Assembly (NCBI GenBank): GCA_040218815.1
Contig: JAVJQS010000003.1
Span: 248,001 to 312,000 of the forward strand
Length of the DNA stretch: 64,000 nucleotides
Direction: 5' to 3'
Origin: JAVJQS01 sp040218815
GTDB taxonomy: Bacteria; Bacteroidota; Bacteroidia; Flavobacteriales_E; Vicingaceae
The position numbers and the translations under genes were made by a program. Below, piece after piece: positions 44,414-52,961 of this stretch. The first letter of the stretch is position 1, and each line of letters opens with the position of its first letter. The notes beneath the pieces were generated by a model, which ran no database searches, was not told the origin of the DNA, and saw only the letters and a program-made list of their open reading frames with translations.

Positions 44414-45328
44414 TTAACTTCCAAAGAGTTGTACATCATATCGATTTTCAAAGCCCATATTACCTTGTAGTCCACCGCTGTGTAAAAGAACAAGCTTGCT
44501 TCCTCTATTAAAATAGCCTTGATTGATTAAATCGAAAACTCCATAAAAAAGTTTGGCGGTATAAACCAAGTCAAGCTTCAATTGATAGGTGCTATAAAAC
44601 TCCTTGGTAAAGTCAATTAAGGCTTCATTGATTTTAGCATAGCCTCCAAAATGGTAATTTTCAAAAAGCTGGATGGATTCCCCTTTTTTTGAAAGACTTG
44701 GGTTAGAGAGAATTTCATCCTTTAGGAAACCTCCTCCTTTTAAAGCTGGAAAAACAAGTAATTTCTCTTTTTCTATCCTACTTAATATTCCCGCAGCAGT
44801 AGTTCCTGTTCCCGCCGAACAACATAAATAATCAAAAGGAAGCATAATTTCACTTATAATTTCTTCACATCCCTTCCTTCCAAATTGGTTTGCCCCACCT
44901 TCAGGAATAACATAGCTTTCACCAAGTTCATCAACAAGGTCCTTAATAAAAGCCGGATCTTCTTTGGAACGATAGGCTGTTCTGCTTATAAACTTCAATT
45001 GCATTCCAGCGGCTTTGCAATTCTCTAGAGTCGTGCTCCAGTTTTTAGGCTCCTCACCTCTTATTACTCCAACTGATTTTAATCCATGAGCTTTTGCTGC
45101 AGTTGCAGTAGCAATGATATGATTAGAAAATGCCCCTCCAAAAGTCAACAGCTGATTGAAGCCATTATCTTTTGCTGCTTTTATGTTGTACTTCAATTTC
45201 CGCCACTTATTACCAGATATGATGGGATGAATTAAGTCATCGCGCTTAACATAAACTTTAATCCCATGTTGACTTAATAAATCAGATGATAACTGCTCTA
45301 GAGGGCTTGGAAGTTGAAATTGAACCAT
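44414..45328 (-). CDS. ACC deaminase / D-cysteine desulfhydrase family PLP enzyme
   Basis: Tryptophan-synthase-beta-type PLP enzyme of 304 residues. The Schiff-base Lys is in SGNKWRKLKYNI, followed by LTFGGAFSNHIIATAAAA-like cofactor loop (read TFGGAFSNHIIATATAAKA) and SAGTGTTAAGIL for the phosphate. Family members deaminate 1-aminocyclopropane-1-carboxylate or split D-cysteine to pyruvate, ammonia and sulfide; the two cannot be told apart by eye and D-cysteine is the safer guess. The start is ATG 45328 (MVQFQLPSPLEQL), since the longer frame adds 16 residues absent in the family. Confidence 0.85.
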   Translation of the reverse strand: MVQFQLPSPLEQLSSDLLSQHGIKVYVKRDDLIHPIISGNKWRKLKYNIKAAKDNGFNQLLTFGGAFSNHIIATATAAKAHGLKSVGVIRGEEPKNWSTTLENCKAAGMQLKFISRTAYRSKEDPAFIKDLVDELGESYVIPEGGANQFGRKGCEEIISEIMLPFDYLCCSAGTGTTAAGILSRIEKEKLLVFPALKGGGFLKDEILSNPSLSKKGESIQLFENYHFGGYAKINEALIDFTKEFYSTYQLKLDLVYTAKLFYGVFDLINQGYFNRGSKLVLLHSGGLQGNMGFENRYDVQLFGS

Positions 45329-45411
45329 AATTACAAAAATAGTTGATTTAAACGCTACAGTTTTATCATTTTTCATTCATTTAGTGGTCAACTTTCTAGT
45401 TTCAGGTTTGT

Positions 45412-45419
45412 TAAATTTG
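45412..45419 (+). promoter_or_regulatory. -7 promoter element of the DUF5522 gene
   Basis: TAAATTTG (TAnnTTTG) only 7 bases before the ATG, predicting a leaderless or nearly leaderless mRNA. Confidence 0.5.
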
Positions 45420-45426
45420 CAACTCT

Positions 45427-45585
45427 ATGGACGGCTTTTCAATAAAAGATAAATACGAAAAGGATGATTATTACCTCAGCAAGGAGGGATATATTGTTTT
45501 TACTGAAAAGTTCCACCTAAAAAGAGGTTATTGCTGTAAAAATGGCTGTAAGCATTGCCCGTATGATTTTAAGAAGAAACGATAA
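45427..45585 (+). CDS. DUF5522-type small Cys-rich protein
   Basis: Gene of 52 codons plus stop, below common ORF-length cut-offs. The C-terminal motif YCCKNGCKHCPYDF, with four Cys and one His, is characteristic of the small DUF5522 family and should bind one zinc ion; the N-terminal half (DKYEKDDYYLSKEGYIVFTE) is a small beta-rich segment. Function unknown. A promoter box sits immediately upstream. The stop codon TAA lies within the first ATAATGG unit of the second heptamer array. Confidence 0.85.
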   Translation: MDGFSIKDKYEKDDYYLSKEGYIVFTEKFHLKRGYCCKNGCKHCPYDFKKKR

Positions 45586-45616
45586 TGGATAATGGATAAT
45601 GGATAATGGATAATGG
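45582..45616 (+). repeat. ATAATGG heptamer tandem array, copy B
   Basis: Five perfect units. The first unit overlaps the end of the DUF5522 gene: its TAA is the stop codon. The unit is the same as at 43240-43308 but the copy number is five instead of nine. Confidence 0.97.
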
Positions 45617-45700
45617 AATTTCGAAATTAGGTTTGAATTGAACAAACTGATTCAAGTTTTAACACTTAAACTCCTCACTCCAAACTCCTATCTAAAAATT
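45617..45700 (+). repeat. 84-bp direct repeat, copy B
   Basis: 82/84 identity with 43309-43392; the differences are A/G near the start and G/T in ACAAAC(G/T)GATT. The length is 12 x 7, so it keeps the heptamer register of the array before it and of the degenerate tract after it. Confidence 0.95.
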
Positions 45701-45770
45701 GAAAACTGAGCATTGAACCTTGAACACTGATTACTGAACATTGATAATTGAATACTGAATAATAAAAAAC
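45666..45770 (+). repeat. Degenerate heptamer tract running up to the hutU start codon
   Basis: Read in 7-base steps from 45666: TTAAACT, CCTCACT, CCAAACT, CCTATCT, AAAAATT, GAAAACT, then units of the form GANNACT/GANNATT (GAGCATT, GAACCTT, GAACACT, GATTACT, GAACATT, GATAATT, GAATACT, GAATAAT) to 45763, and AAAAAAC. The ATG of the urocanase follows at once. The first part overlaps the 84-bp repeat. Confidence 0.8.
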
Positions 45771-47759
45771 ATGAATTTTAAGGAAAGCATTAAACAAGGA
45801 ATACCTAACGAGCTGCCTAAAGCAAAACCTTTCGAAAAAGACATTAACCATGCTCCAATCAGAAAGGAAATTTTAAATGCAGCAGAAAAGAAGCTGGCCT
45901 TGAGAAATGCCTTACGCTATTTCCCTAAAAAACACCATTCAGTTTTAGCAAAAGAATTTGCGCAAGAGCTAAAAGATTATGGCCGAATTTATATGTACCG
46001 TTTTCGTCCAGATTATGAAATAAAGGCAAAACACATTAACGACTTTCCACATCAATCCAAACAAGCAGCTGGCATCATGCTCATGCTTTCAAATAATTTA
46101 GACTATGCTGTGGCACAGCACCCGCATGAATTAATCACGTATGGTGGAAATGGAGCTGTTTTTCAAAATTGGGCGCAATATTTATTGACCATGCAGTATT
46201 TGTCGGAAATGACAGATGAACAAACGCTCGCCATGTATTCTGGGCACCCAATGGGTTTGTTTCCTTCACATAAAGATGCACCACGAGTAGTGGTAACCAA
46301 TGGGATGATGATTCCCAACTATTCGAAACCGGATGACTGGGAAAAATTTAATGCTTTAGGAGTAACTCAATATGGACAAATGACAGCAGGTTCATTTATG
46401 TACATTGGGCCACAAGGTATTGTTCATGGGACAACTATTACCGTTTTAAATGCCGGTCGTATGATTGACGACAAAGGAATGGGCGGCAAATTATTTGTTA
46501 CTGCAGGTTTAGGTGGCATGTCTGGTGCTCAACCAAAAGCAGCAAAAATTGCTGGAGCAGTTAGCATCACTGCCGAAATAAACAAAAAAGCTACGCATAC
46601 TCGTCATTCACAAGGTTGGGTTGATGAAGTCTATACAGATTTGAATGAGTTAATGGCTCGTACCAAAGAAGCTATAGCGCAGAAAGAATCAGTTTCCCTC
46701 GTTTATCAAGGTAATGTTGTCGATTTATGGGAAAAATTAGCTGAAACCAATATCCATGTAGATTTAGGTTCAGATCAAACGTCTTTGCACAACCCATGGG
46801 CAGGAGGATATTACCCTGTAGACTATTCTTTAGAAGAAGCAAATGAGATGATGGCCAAAAAGCCAGCGCAATTCAAGGAGGAAGTGCAAAAAACACTTCG
46901 ACGTCATGTAGCAGCTATCAATAAATTAACTTCAAAAGGCATGTATTTTTTCGATTATGGAAATGCCTTTTTATTGGAAGCAAGTCGTGCTGGTGCTGAT
47001 GTTATGGATGGGGATAAATTCAAATACCCCTCCTATGTTCAGGACATTATGGGACCTATGTGCTTTGATTATGGATTCGGTCCATTTCGATGGGTATGTG
47101 CATCAAATGATCCTAAAGATTTAAAAATCACAGACCAAATTGCCACTGAAGTGCTGAGCGAAATGGCAAATGATGCTCCAGAAAAGATTAAACAGCAAAT
47201 TGAAGACAACCTGACTTGGATAAAAGCTGCAGAAGAAAATAAATTAGTTGTTGGTTCGCAAGCACGTATTCTTTACGCTGATGCTGAAGGTAGAATGCGA
47301 ATAGCTAAAGCCTTTAATGATGCTATAAAAAGCGGGAAATTATCAGCGCCTGTTATTTTAGGTCGAGATCATCATGACGTTTCTGGAACAGATTCACCTT
47401 ACCGCGAAACTGCAAACATATATGACGGTTCGCAATTTACGGCTGACATGGCCATACAAAATGTGATTGGCGATTCCTTCAGAGGAGCAACCTGGGTATC
47501 TATTCACAATGGTGGTGGCGTAGGCTGGGGTGAGGTAATTAACGGAGGCTTTGGCATGTTACTAGATGGAACGGCTGATGCAGAACGTCGACTTACCAGC
47601 ATGTTGCATTGGGATGTAAACAATGGTATTGCACGAAGAAATTGGGCAAGAAATGAAGGAGCCACCTACGCGATAAAACGAGCTATGGAAGTGGAGCCTA
47701 ATTTGAAAGTAACAATTCCGAATTTGGTGGACGATGAGGAGCTGGAAGACTTGGTTTAA
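45771..47759 (+). CDS. hutU: Urocanate hydratase
   Basis: Second enzyme of histidine breakdown: converts urocanate to imidazolone propionate using NAD+ as an electrophile. 662 residues, the long form seen in Bacteroidota (E. coli-type relatives are ~555). Family blocks include LITYGGNGAVFQNWAQY, YSGHPMGLFPSH, GQMTAGSFMYIGPQGIVHG, GAQPKAAKIAGAV, and GRDHHDVSGTDSPYRE near the NAD site, with WVSIHNGGGVGWGEVINGG late. No hutH, hutI or hutG is in the window. No promoter box is clear upstream because the region is the heptamer tract. Confidence 0.95.
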   Translation: MNFKESIKQGIPNELPKAKPFEKDINHAPIRKEILNAAEKKLALRNALRYFPKKHHSVLAKEFAQELKDYGRIYMYRFRPDYEIKAKHINDFPHQSKQAAGIMLMLSNNLDYAVAQHPHELITYGGNGAVFQNWAQYLLTMQYLSEMTDEQTLAMYSGHPMGLFPSHKDAPRVVVTNGMMIPNYSKPDDWEKFNALGVTQYGQMTAGSFMYIGPQGIVHGTTITVLNAGRMIDDKGMGGKLFVTAGLGGMSGAQPKAAKIAGAVSITAEINKKATHTRHSQGWVDEVYTDLNELMARTKEAIAQKESVSLVYQGNVVDLWEKLAETNIHVDLGSDQTSLHNPWAGGYYPVDYSLEEANEMMAKKPAQFKEEVQKTLRRHVAAINKLTSKGMYFFDYGNAFLLEASRAGADVMDGDKFKYPSYVQDIMGPMCFDYGFGPFRWVCASNDPKDLKITDQIATEVLSEMANDAPEKIKQQIEDNLTWIKAAEENKLVVGSQARILYADAEGRMRIAKAFNDAIKSGKLSAPVILGRDHHDVSGTDSPYRETANIYDGSQFTADMAIQNVIGDSFRGATWVSIHNGGGVGWGEVINGGFGMLLDGTADAERRLTSMLHWDVNNGIARRNWARNEGATYAIKRAMEVEPNLKVTIPNLVDDEELEDLV

Positions 47760-47774
47760 TCAGTACATCAATTC

Positions 47775-48341
47775 ATGCACTATCTCTTATACAAACCTTA
47801 CGGCTACCTTAGCCAGTTCACCAATAACGGCCCAAAGAAAGGAAGAAAAAAACTCTTAGGAGAATTGTATGATTTTCCTGAAGAAACCATGGCCATTGGG
47901 CGACTAGACGAGCCTTCCGAAGGTTTATTGTTATTAACTACAGATGGTAAGATGAGTGAACAGGTGCGCGGTAAAAAAGTAGAAAAAGAATACTACGCGC
48001 AAGTTGATGGTGTAATAACTACAGAAGCTATTGATGAATTATGCACAGGTGTTGAAATAGGCATCAATGGAAAAAAATACCTCACCAAACCGTGCAAGGC
48101 AAAAAAAATATCAGCCCCTGATCTTCCAGCGCGCAACCAAAAAATTAGAGATGAAAGACATGGACCTACTTCTTGGATCTCAATTACCCTTACAGAAGGA
48201 AAATTTAGACAAGTGCGTAAAATGACAGCTGCTGTAGGTTTTCCAACCTTACGACTTATTCGTTGGCGAATAGCTGGACTAACCATTAAAAATGTTAAAA
48301 GTGGAGAAGTTATTGAGCTTGAAGATATTGTTCTTGAATGA
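47775..48341 (+). CDS. Pseudouridine synthase, RsuA/RluE family
   Basis: rRNA modification enzyme of 188 residues without the N-terminal S4 domain, as in RluE. The catalytic Asp is in GRLDEPSEGLLLLTTDG, followed by KVEKEYYAQVDG and the late FRQVRKMTAAVGFPTLRLIR. RluE modifies 23S rRNA at position 2457 in E. coli; the substrate here is inferred. It begins 15 bases after hutU on the same strand, with no terminator, so it is probably co-transcribed with it. Confidence 0.9.
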   Translation: MHYLLYKPYGYLSQFTNNGPKKGRKKLLGELYDFPEETMAIGRLDEPSEGLLLLTTDGKMSEQVRGKKVEKEYYAQVDGVITTEAIDELCTGVEIGINGKKYLTKPCKAKKISAPDLPARNQKIRDERHGPTSWISITLTEGKFRQVRKMTAAVGFPTLRLIRWRIAGLTIKNVKSGEVIELEDIVLE

Positions 48342-48412
48342 ATTTCAAAAGTCTATTTTTATCAATTAAAAATTACTTTTCATTAAGTCAACTGTTGATT
48401 TTATCTTAAGAA

Positions 48413-49540
48413 ATGCTAAAGAAAATTCTAAAAATGATGCTCATTATTATTGTATCAATGGTTGCGCTGCTTCTTATTGTTGGCTTCCTTTTCATTAATC
48501 TCAGCCCTGAATTTGGAGGCACCCCTACCAAAGCTGAAAAAGAAGGATTTGAAAAAACCGACCATTTTGAGGACGGAAAATTCATCAACCTCACTCCTAC
48601 TTCAATGGATATGAGTTTTGGTTCAATCGTAAGCTCACTGAAAGAATTTATCAAAGGCGTTCCCAACGACAAGCCGAACTTCAACATTCCTATAGAATCT
48701 CTAGATTCAATTGATATTGAGAACAATATAAAAAATCGATTGGTGTGGTTTGGTCATTCTGCATTTTTATTACAGCTGGATGGTAAAAATATATTAATTG
48801 ATCCTATGTTTGGGCAGGTGCCTGCACCTCACCCATGGTTAGGAGGAAACCGATATGGTGGCTTACCCATTGAAATTGAACAACTTCCTCAAATTGATTT
48901 AATCATCATTTCACATGATCATTACGACCATTTAGATTATGGTTCCATTAAAAAATTAATTCCTAAAACCAAGCAATTTTTTGTTCCACTTGGTGTTGGA
49001 GCACATTTTAGAGCTTGGGGAGCAAATGAAAAACTAATCAAGCAGTTTGATTGGTGGGACGAGGTTAGCCTTGCAGAAATAGCGTTTACTTTTACACCAT
49101 CTCGTCACTTTTCCGGAAGGGGTTTTGGAGATCGAAGCAGCACCCTATGGGGCGGATGGGTAATAAAAGGCAAAGACAAGAATCTCTTTTTTAGTGGAGA
49201 TAGTGGTTACGGTTCCCATTTCAATACTATTGGTGACAAGCTAGGCCCATTTGATTTTGCAATGTTGGAATGTGGTCAGTACAATGAAAAATGGGCACAA
49301 ATTCACATGATGCCGGAGGAAACTGCCCAAGCAGGAATAGATGTTAAGGCAAAGCTTATTATGCCGATTCATTGGGCAGCTTTTACATTGGCTTTGCACG
49401 AATGGACTGACCCTGTGGAGAGAGTAACAGCAAAAGCAGCCGAATTAAATCTACCAATTCTTGTTCCTAAAATTGGCGCATCTATTTGGTTACAAGAATT
49501 GAACCCTAGTAAAGAAAAGTGGTGGTTAAATAAGAATTAG
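48413..49540 (+). CDS. MBL-fold metallo-hydrolase (UlaG/NAPE-PLD-like)
   Basis: Metallo-beta-lactamase-fold hydrolase of 375 residues, anchored by an N-terminal helix (MLLIIVSMVALLLIVGFLFI-type segment, residues ~8-26). The two-metal motif is SHDHYDHLD; further ligands lie in RHFSGRG, FSGDSGYG and MPIHWAAF. The order resembles N-acylphosphatidylethanolamine phospholipase D and UlaG-like hydrolases, so a phosphodiester or lactone substrate is likely (inference). The membrane anchor suggests action at the outer face of the inner membrane. Confidence 0.88.
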   Translation: MLKKILKMMLIIIVSMVALLLIVGFLFINLSPEFGGTPTKAEKEGFEKTDHFEDGKFINLTPTSMDMSFGSIVSSLKEFIKGVPNDKPNFNIPIESLDSIDIENNIKNRLVWFGHSAFLLQLDGKNILIDPMFGQVPAPHPWLGGNRYGGLPIEIEQLPQIDLIIISHDHYDHLDYGSIKKLIPKTKQFFVPLGVGAHFRAWGANEKLIKQFDWWDEVSLAEIAFTFTPSRHFSGRGFGDRSSTLWGGWVIKGKDKNLFFSGDSGYGSHFNTIGDKLGPFDFAMLECGQYNEKWAQIHMMPEETAQAGIDVKAKLIMPIHWAAFTLALHEWTDPVERVTAKAAELNLPILVPKIGASIWLQELNPSKEKWWLNKN

Positions 49541-49570
49541 ACTATTTAAAAGGTCAACAAATCTATCTCT

Positions 49571-50776
49571 CTAAATATTAGCAATCGATTCTGCCACTAA
49601 AAAGCCACTCGTCCAAGCTGCTTGAAAATTAAACCCTCCTGTTACCGCATCAACATTCATTACCTCTCCACAGAAGTATAAGTCTTTTATTGCTTTACTT
49701 TCCATGGTCTTCATGTTGATCTCTTTTAAATCAACTCCACCACAAGTCACGAATTCCTCCTTAAAGGTTGTTTTCCCATTGGCCTGATAGATATCTGCTT
49801 CTAAAACTTTTACCAAACTCTCCATTTGTCTCTTATTCAAGTCAGCCCAATTCACTGATTGATCTAATCCAGCTCGACTTAATAGATAGTTCCATAGGCG
49901 CTGAGGCATTTGTTCAGGTTTCTTCTTTTGCACTTTAGTGGATGGACTATATTGGCGATTGACAGAGATAAATTTTTCAGCATCATCCAACCAGCTAAGT
50001 TCAAATTCAAACTGATAACTTTTATCATATAACCACTTAGCCGCCTTAGCCGAAAGCTTCAGAATGGCTGGACCACTCATGCCCCAATGAGTAAAAAGCA
50101 ATGGGCCAAATTCTTCAAATGAAGTTCCTTTTAAACGCACCGAAACCTCATAAGAGAGTCCCATTAATTGATTCGAAGCATGTTTTGGCAAGTTAAACGT
50201 AAAAAGTGAAGGAATGGGGTCTATCAACTGTAGTCTCAAGTCTTTTAGAAAATCATAATGCTTTATTTTTGAGTTTCCACCAATAGCTACAACAACTGCA
50301 TCTGCTTGAAGCTCACCTCCATTCTTTAGAGAGAGCTTAAAATTGCTTGATTTTTCAATCTTAGCAACCTCAGTAGACAACTTCACTTCTATTCCCTTTT
50401 TCTCCACTTCCTTTTCAAAGCAATCGATAATCGTTTGAGATGAATCCGTTACCGGAAACATTCTTCCATCTTCTTCCATCTTTAGTTCCACACCACGCTC
50501 AGAAAACCACGCAATCGTATCTCCTGTTGCAAATTGATGAAAAGGGCCAAGCAATTCTCTTTCGCCTCTAGGGTAGTTTGTTGAAAGCTCCTTGGGCTCA
50601 AAGCAAGCATGAGTGACGTTACACCTTCCTCCTCCACTCACCTTTACTTTTGAAAGCACCTTTGTAGTTTTTTCTAAGATACAAACACTTGCATCTGGCA
50701 GCAATTCTGCAATATTAATCGCAGCAAAAAAACCTGCAGCTCCACCACCAATCACAATTATTCTCTTATTAGACAT
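49571..50776 (-). CDS. HI0933/YhiN-family flavoprotein
   Basis: FAD-dependent oxidoreductase of 401 residues. N-terminal Rossmann motif VIGGGAAGFFAAINIAE, then the family signature KVKVSGGGRCNVTH and, at the end, VTCGGVDLKEINMKTMESK and LYFCGEVMNVDAVTGGFNFQ. The reaction of this family is not established. It converges on the MBL-fold gene (30 bases) and is divergent from the antiporter, with facing promoter boxes. Confidence 0.92.
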   Translation of the reverse strand: MSNKRIIVIGGGAAGFFAAINIAELLPDASVCILEKTTKVLSKVKVSGGGRCNVTHACFEPKELSTNYPRGERELLGPFHQFATGDTIAWFSERGVELKMEEDGRMFPVTDSSQTIIDCFEKEVEKKGIEVKLSTEVAKIEKSSNFKLSLKNGGELQADAVVVAIGGNSKIKHYDFLKDLRLQLIDPIPSLFTFNLPKHASNQLMGLSYEVSVRLKGTSFEEFGPLLFTHWGMSGPAILKLSAKAAKWLYDKSYQFEFELSWLDDAEKFISVNRQYSPSTKVQKKKPEQMPQRLWNYLLSRAGLDQSVNWADLNKRQMESLVKVLEADIYQANGKTTFKEEFVTCGGVDLKEINMKTMESKAIKDLYFCGEVMNVDAVTGGFNFQAAWTSGFLVAESIANI

Positions 50777-50804
50777 GACTCAAAGAAACTGATTTTAACT
50801 GGTG

Positions 50805-50812
50805 CAAAACTA
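50805..50812 (-). promoter_or_regulatory. -7 promoter element of the HI0933-family gene
   Basis: Minus strand TAGTTTTG (TAnnTTTG), 29 bases before the ATG. Confidence 0.5.
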
Positions 50813-50898
50813 AATTGCAAATTAAAATTGGAGCTTTTCTTTCATGTTATTTTATAAACCAATTATTAAAAGTCATAAAAATTAGAATGGGGTTTAGC

Positions 50899-50906
50899 TA
50901 TATTTG
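50899..50906 (+). promoter_or_regulatory. -7 promoter element of the NhaC-type gene
   Basis: TATATTTG (TAnnTTTG). It overlaps the most upstream TTG of the frame (50904), so translation should begin further down at TTG 50922. Confidence 0.55.
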
Positions 50907-50921
50907 TCCAAAACAATACAC

Positions 50922-52820
50922 TTGAAAAACAGACTTTTACTTTTCCTTTTCTTTTTGTCGAGTATTTCATTTGCACAGGTTAAATTGGAGCTTTCAGAAC
51001 CAGTCCTTCAAGGTGTTGAGACAGAAATAATAATTTCAACAACGAATCATACAGCTTTAGAGGGAACGCTATTCATCGATGGGAAAGTCATTGAAATTAA
51101 CGGTAAAGATTCAAGATATAAGCTCAATCATGTTTTTAGTAAAGAAAGTAGCATAGTTTTTAAGAACAAAAAGCAAGTACTCGAGAAGACAATTTCGCCT
51201 GTTCCACTTTGGCTATCTATTATTCCTCCGCTTTTAGCCATTTTACTCGCACTCGTATTTCGTGAAGTAGTGACTTCGTTATTCATTGGAATTTTTTCAG
51301 GAGCATTAATTGTTAACCTCTATGTTCATGACTTCTGGGAAGGAGTCCTTTTTGCATTTATGGCTTGCATTGACACTTATATATTAAGTGCATTAAATGA
51401 CAATGGACATTTATCAATCATTGTTTTTTCAATGTTAATAGGCGGAATGGTTAGCATTATTTCCAAAAATGGAGGAATGCAAGGTATTGTAAATCGAATT
51501 TCCAAGTTTGCTACTACCCCAAAGAATGGGCAATTAGCCACTTGGTTTTTGGGTGTCGCTATCTTTTTCGATGACTATGCTAATACATTGATTGTTGGAA
51601 ACACCATGCGCTCTGTAACGGATCGATTAAAAATATCAAGAGAAAAACTAGCTTATTTGGTGGATTCTACTGCTGCACCTATAGCTTCCATCGCTTTTAT
51701 AACAACCTGGATTGGTGCTGAATTAGGCTATATTCAGAGTGGCATAGAAAATATTGAAGGGATGAATGAAAGTGTTTACGGCACATTTATTTCATCTTTA
51801 GCATATTCCTTTTATCCCATTTTAGCCTTGCTTTTTATGTTGCTTCTAATTTTAAAGGAGCGTGATTTTGGTCCAATGTTAAAGGCAGAACAAAAAGCAC
51901 GTCTTAACACAAATACTGAAGGTGGTGATGCTTTTGAATCAGATATTATTTCTGACTTTTCTCCGATTGAAGATGTTGATGCACGTGCTTTCAATGCAAT
52001 TATCCCAGTCAGTGTTGTAATTATAGGAACTCTTATTGGCTTATTATTTACTGGTTGGGATACTGCTATTTGGAGTGACTCGACAATGGGTTTTGGTAGA
52101 AAACTATCAACTACCATAGGTGCAGCAGACTCTTACCAAGCTTTATTGTGGTCATCTTTAGCGGGAATAGTAGCTGCTGTTAAATTAAGTGTTTTTCAAA
52201 AAATAATGAGCCTTTCAGAAGCTGTTGAATCAGCTATTCAAGGATTTAAAACCATGTTACCTGCTATAATTATTCTAATTCTAGCTTGGGGACTATCTGC
52301 CGTTATTCATGAGTTGCAAACTGCTGAATTACTCACATCAATTTTATCTGACAACATAAGTCCTTATTTTATTCCTACAATAACCTTTATAATGGCTGCT
52401 TTGGTGGCTTTTTCAACCGGCTCTTCTTGGGGAACTATGGCGATACTTTATCCCCTCATGTTGCCACTTGCTTGGTCAGTTTGCATGGCGGCGGGACTTG
52501 AGTACGATATTTCTCTAGGGATTTTTCACAACACTGTTGCTTGTGTACTTGCAGGAGCAGTTTTAGGTGATCATTGCTCCCCAATTTCTGATACAACTAT
52601 TTTGAGTTCATTAGCAAGTTCTTGCAATCACATTGATCATGTACGCACTCAAATGCCCTATGCTCTCATCGTTGGAGTTACGTCAATTTTATTGGGAACT
52701 ATCCCTGCAGCTTTTGGCTTTCCCTTTTGGTTAAACCTCGTAATGTCTATAACTGCCCTCTATTTAATTGTCCATTTTTTTGGTAAAAATCCCAACATAA
52801 CAAAAAGAGATAACGCTTAA
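50922..52820 (+). CDS. NhaC-family Na+/H+ antiporter with N-terminal extracytoplasmic extension
   Basis: Inner-membrane transporter of 632 residues from the TTG at 50922, which directly precedes a signal-peptide-like helix (MKNRLLLFLFFLSSISFAQ). About 75 polar, beta-rich residues follow before the first NhaC helix (SIIPPLLAILLALVFREV). The NhaC fold is clear: GIFSGALIVN, FFDDYANTLIVGNTMR, DSTAAPIASIAFITTWIGAE, FSTGSSWGTMAILYPL and GDHCSPISDTTILSS. It exchanges sodium (or another small molecule) for protons. The N-terminal extension is not usual for NhaC and its role is unknown. Confidence 0.88.
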   Translation: MKNRLLLFLFFLSSISFAQVKLELSEPVLQGVETEIIISTTNHTALEGTLFIDGKVIEINGKDSRYKLNHVFSKESSIVFKNKKQVLEKTISPVPLWLSIIPPLLAILLALVFREVVTSLFIGIFSGALIVNLYVHDFWEGVLFAFMACIDTYILSALNDNGHLSIIVFSMLIGGMVSIISKNGGMQGIVNRISKFATTPKNGQLATWFLGVAIFFDDYANTLIVGNTMRSVTDRLKISREKLAYLVDSTAAPIASIAFITTWIGAELGYIQSGIENIEGMNESVYGTFISSLAYSFYPILALLFMLLLILKERDFGPMLKAEQKARLNTNTEGGDAFESDIISDFSPIEDVDARAFNAIIPVSVVIIGTLIGLLFTGWDTAIWSDSTMGFGRKLSTTIGAADSYQALLWSSLAGIVAAVKLSVFQKIMSLSEAVESAIQGFKTMLPAIIILILAWGLSAVIHELQTAELLTSILSDNISPYFIPTITFIMAALVAFSTGSSWGTMAILYPLMLPLAWSVCMAAGLEYDISLGIFHNTVACVLAGAVLGDHCSPISDTTILSSLASSCNHIDHVRTQMPYALIVGVTSILLGTIPAAFGFPFWLNLVMSITALYLIVHFFGKNPNITKRDNA

Positions 52821-52915
52821 CTTGCTGATTCTAAAAAGCTAATAACTGCAGCCTTTTAACAGTCAAGCGTTAATAACTTCAAGTGTAGACAACTTTTAAC
52901 AGCCCATTGTATAAA

Positions 52916-52923
52916 TAGCTTTG
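52916..52923 (+). promoter_or_regulatory. Possible -7 promoter element upstream of the SPOR-like tandem-domain gene
   Basis: TAGCTTTG matches TAnnTTTG. If used, it gives a leader of about 145 bases before ATG 53074, long for this window. No good -33 TTG at the expected place. Confidence 0.35.
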
Positions 52924-52961
52924 AAATTAAGCTAACAGCTAATCTTTTAGCCTTTTAATTA

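Noticed and set aside
43240..45700. CRISPR-like arrangement of the repeats
   Set aside because: The units are contiguous 7-base repeats without spacers, and there are no cas genes.
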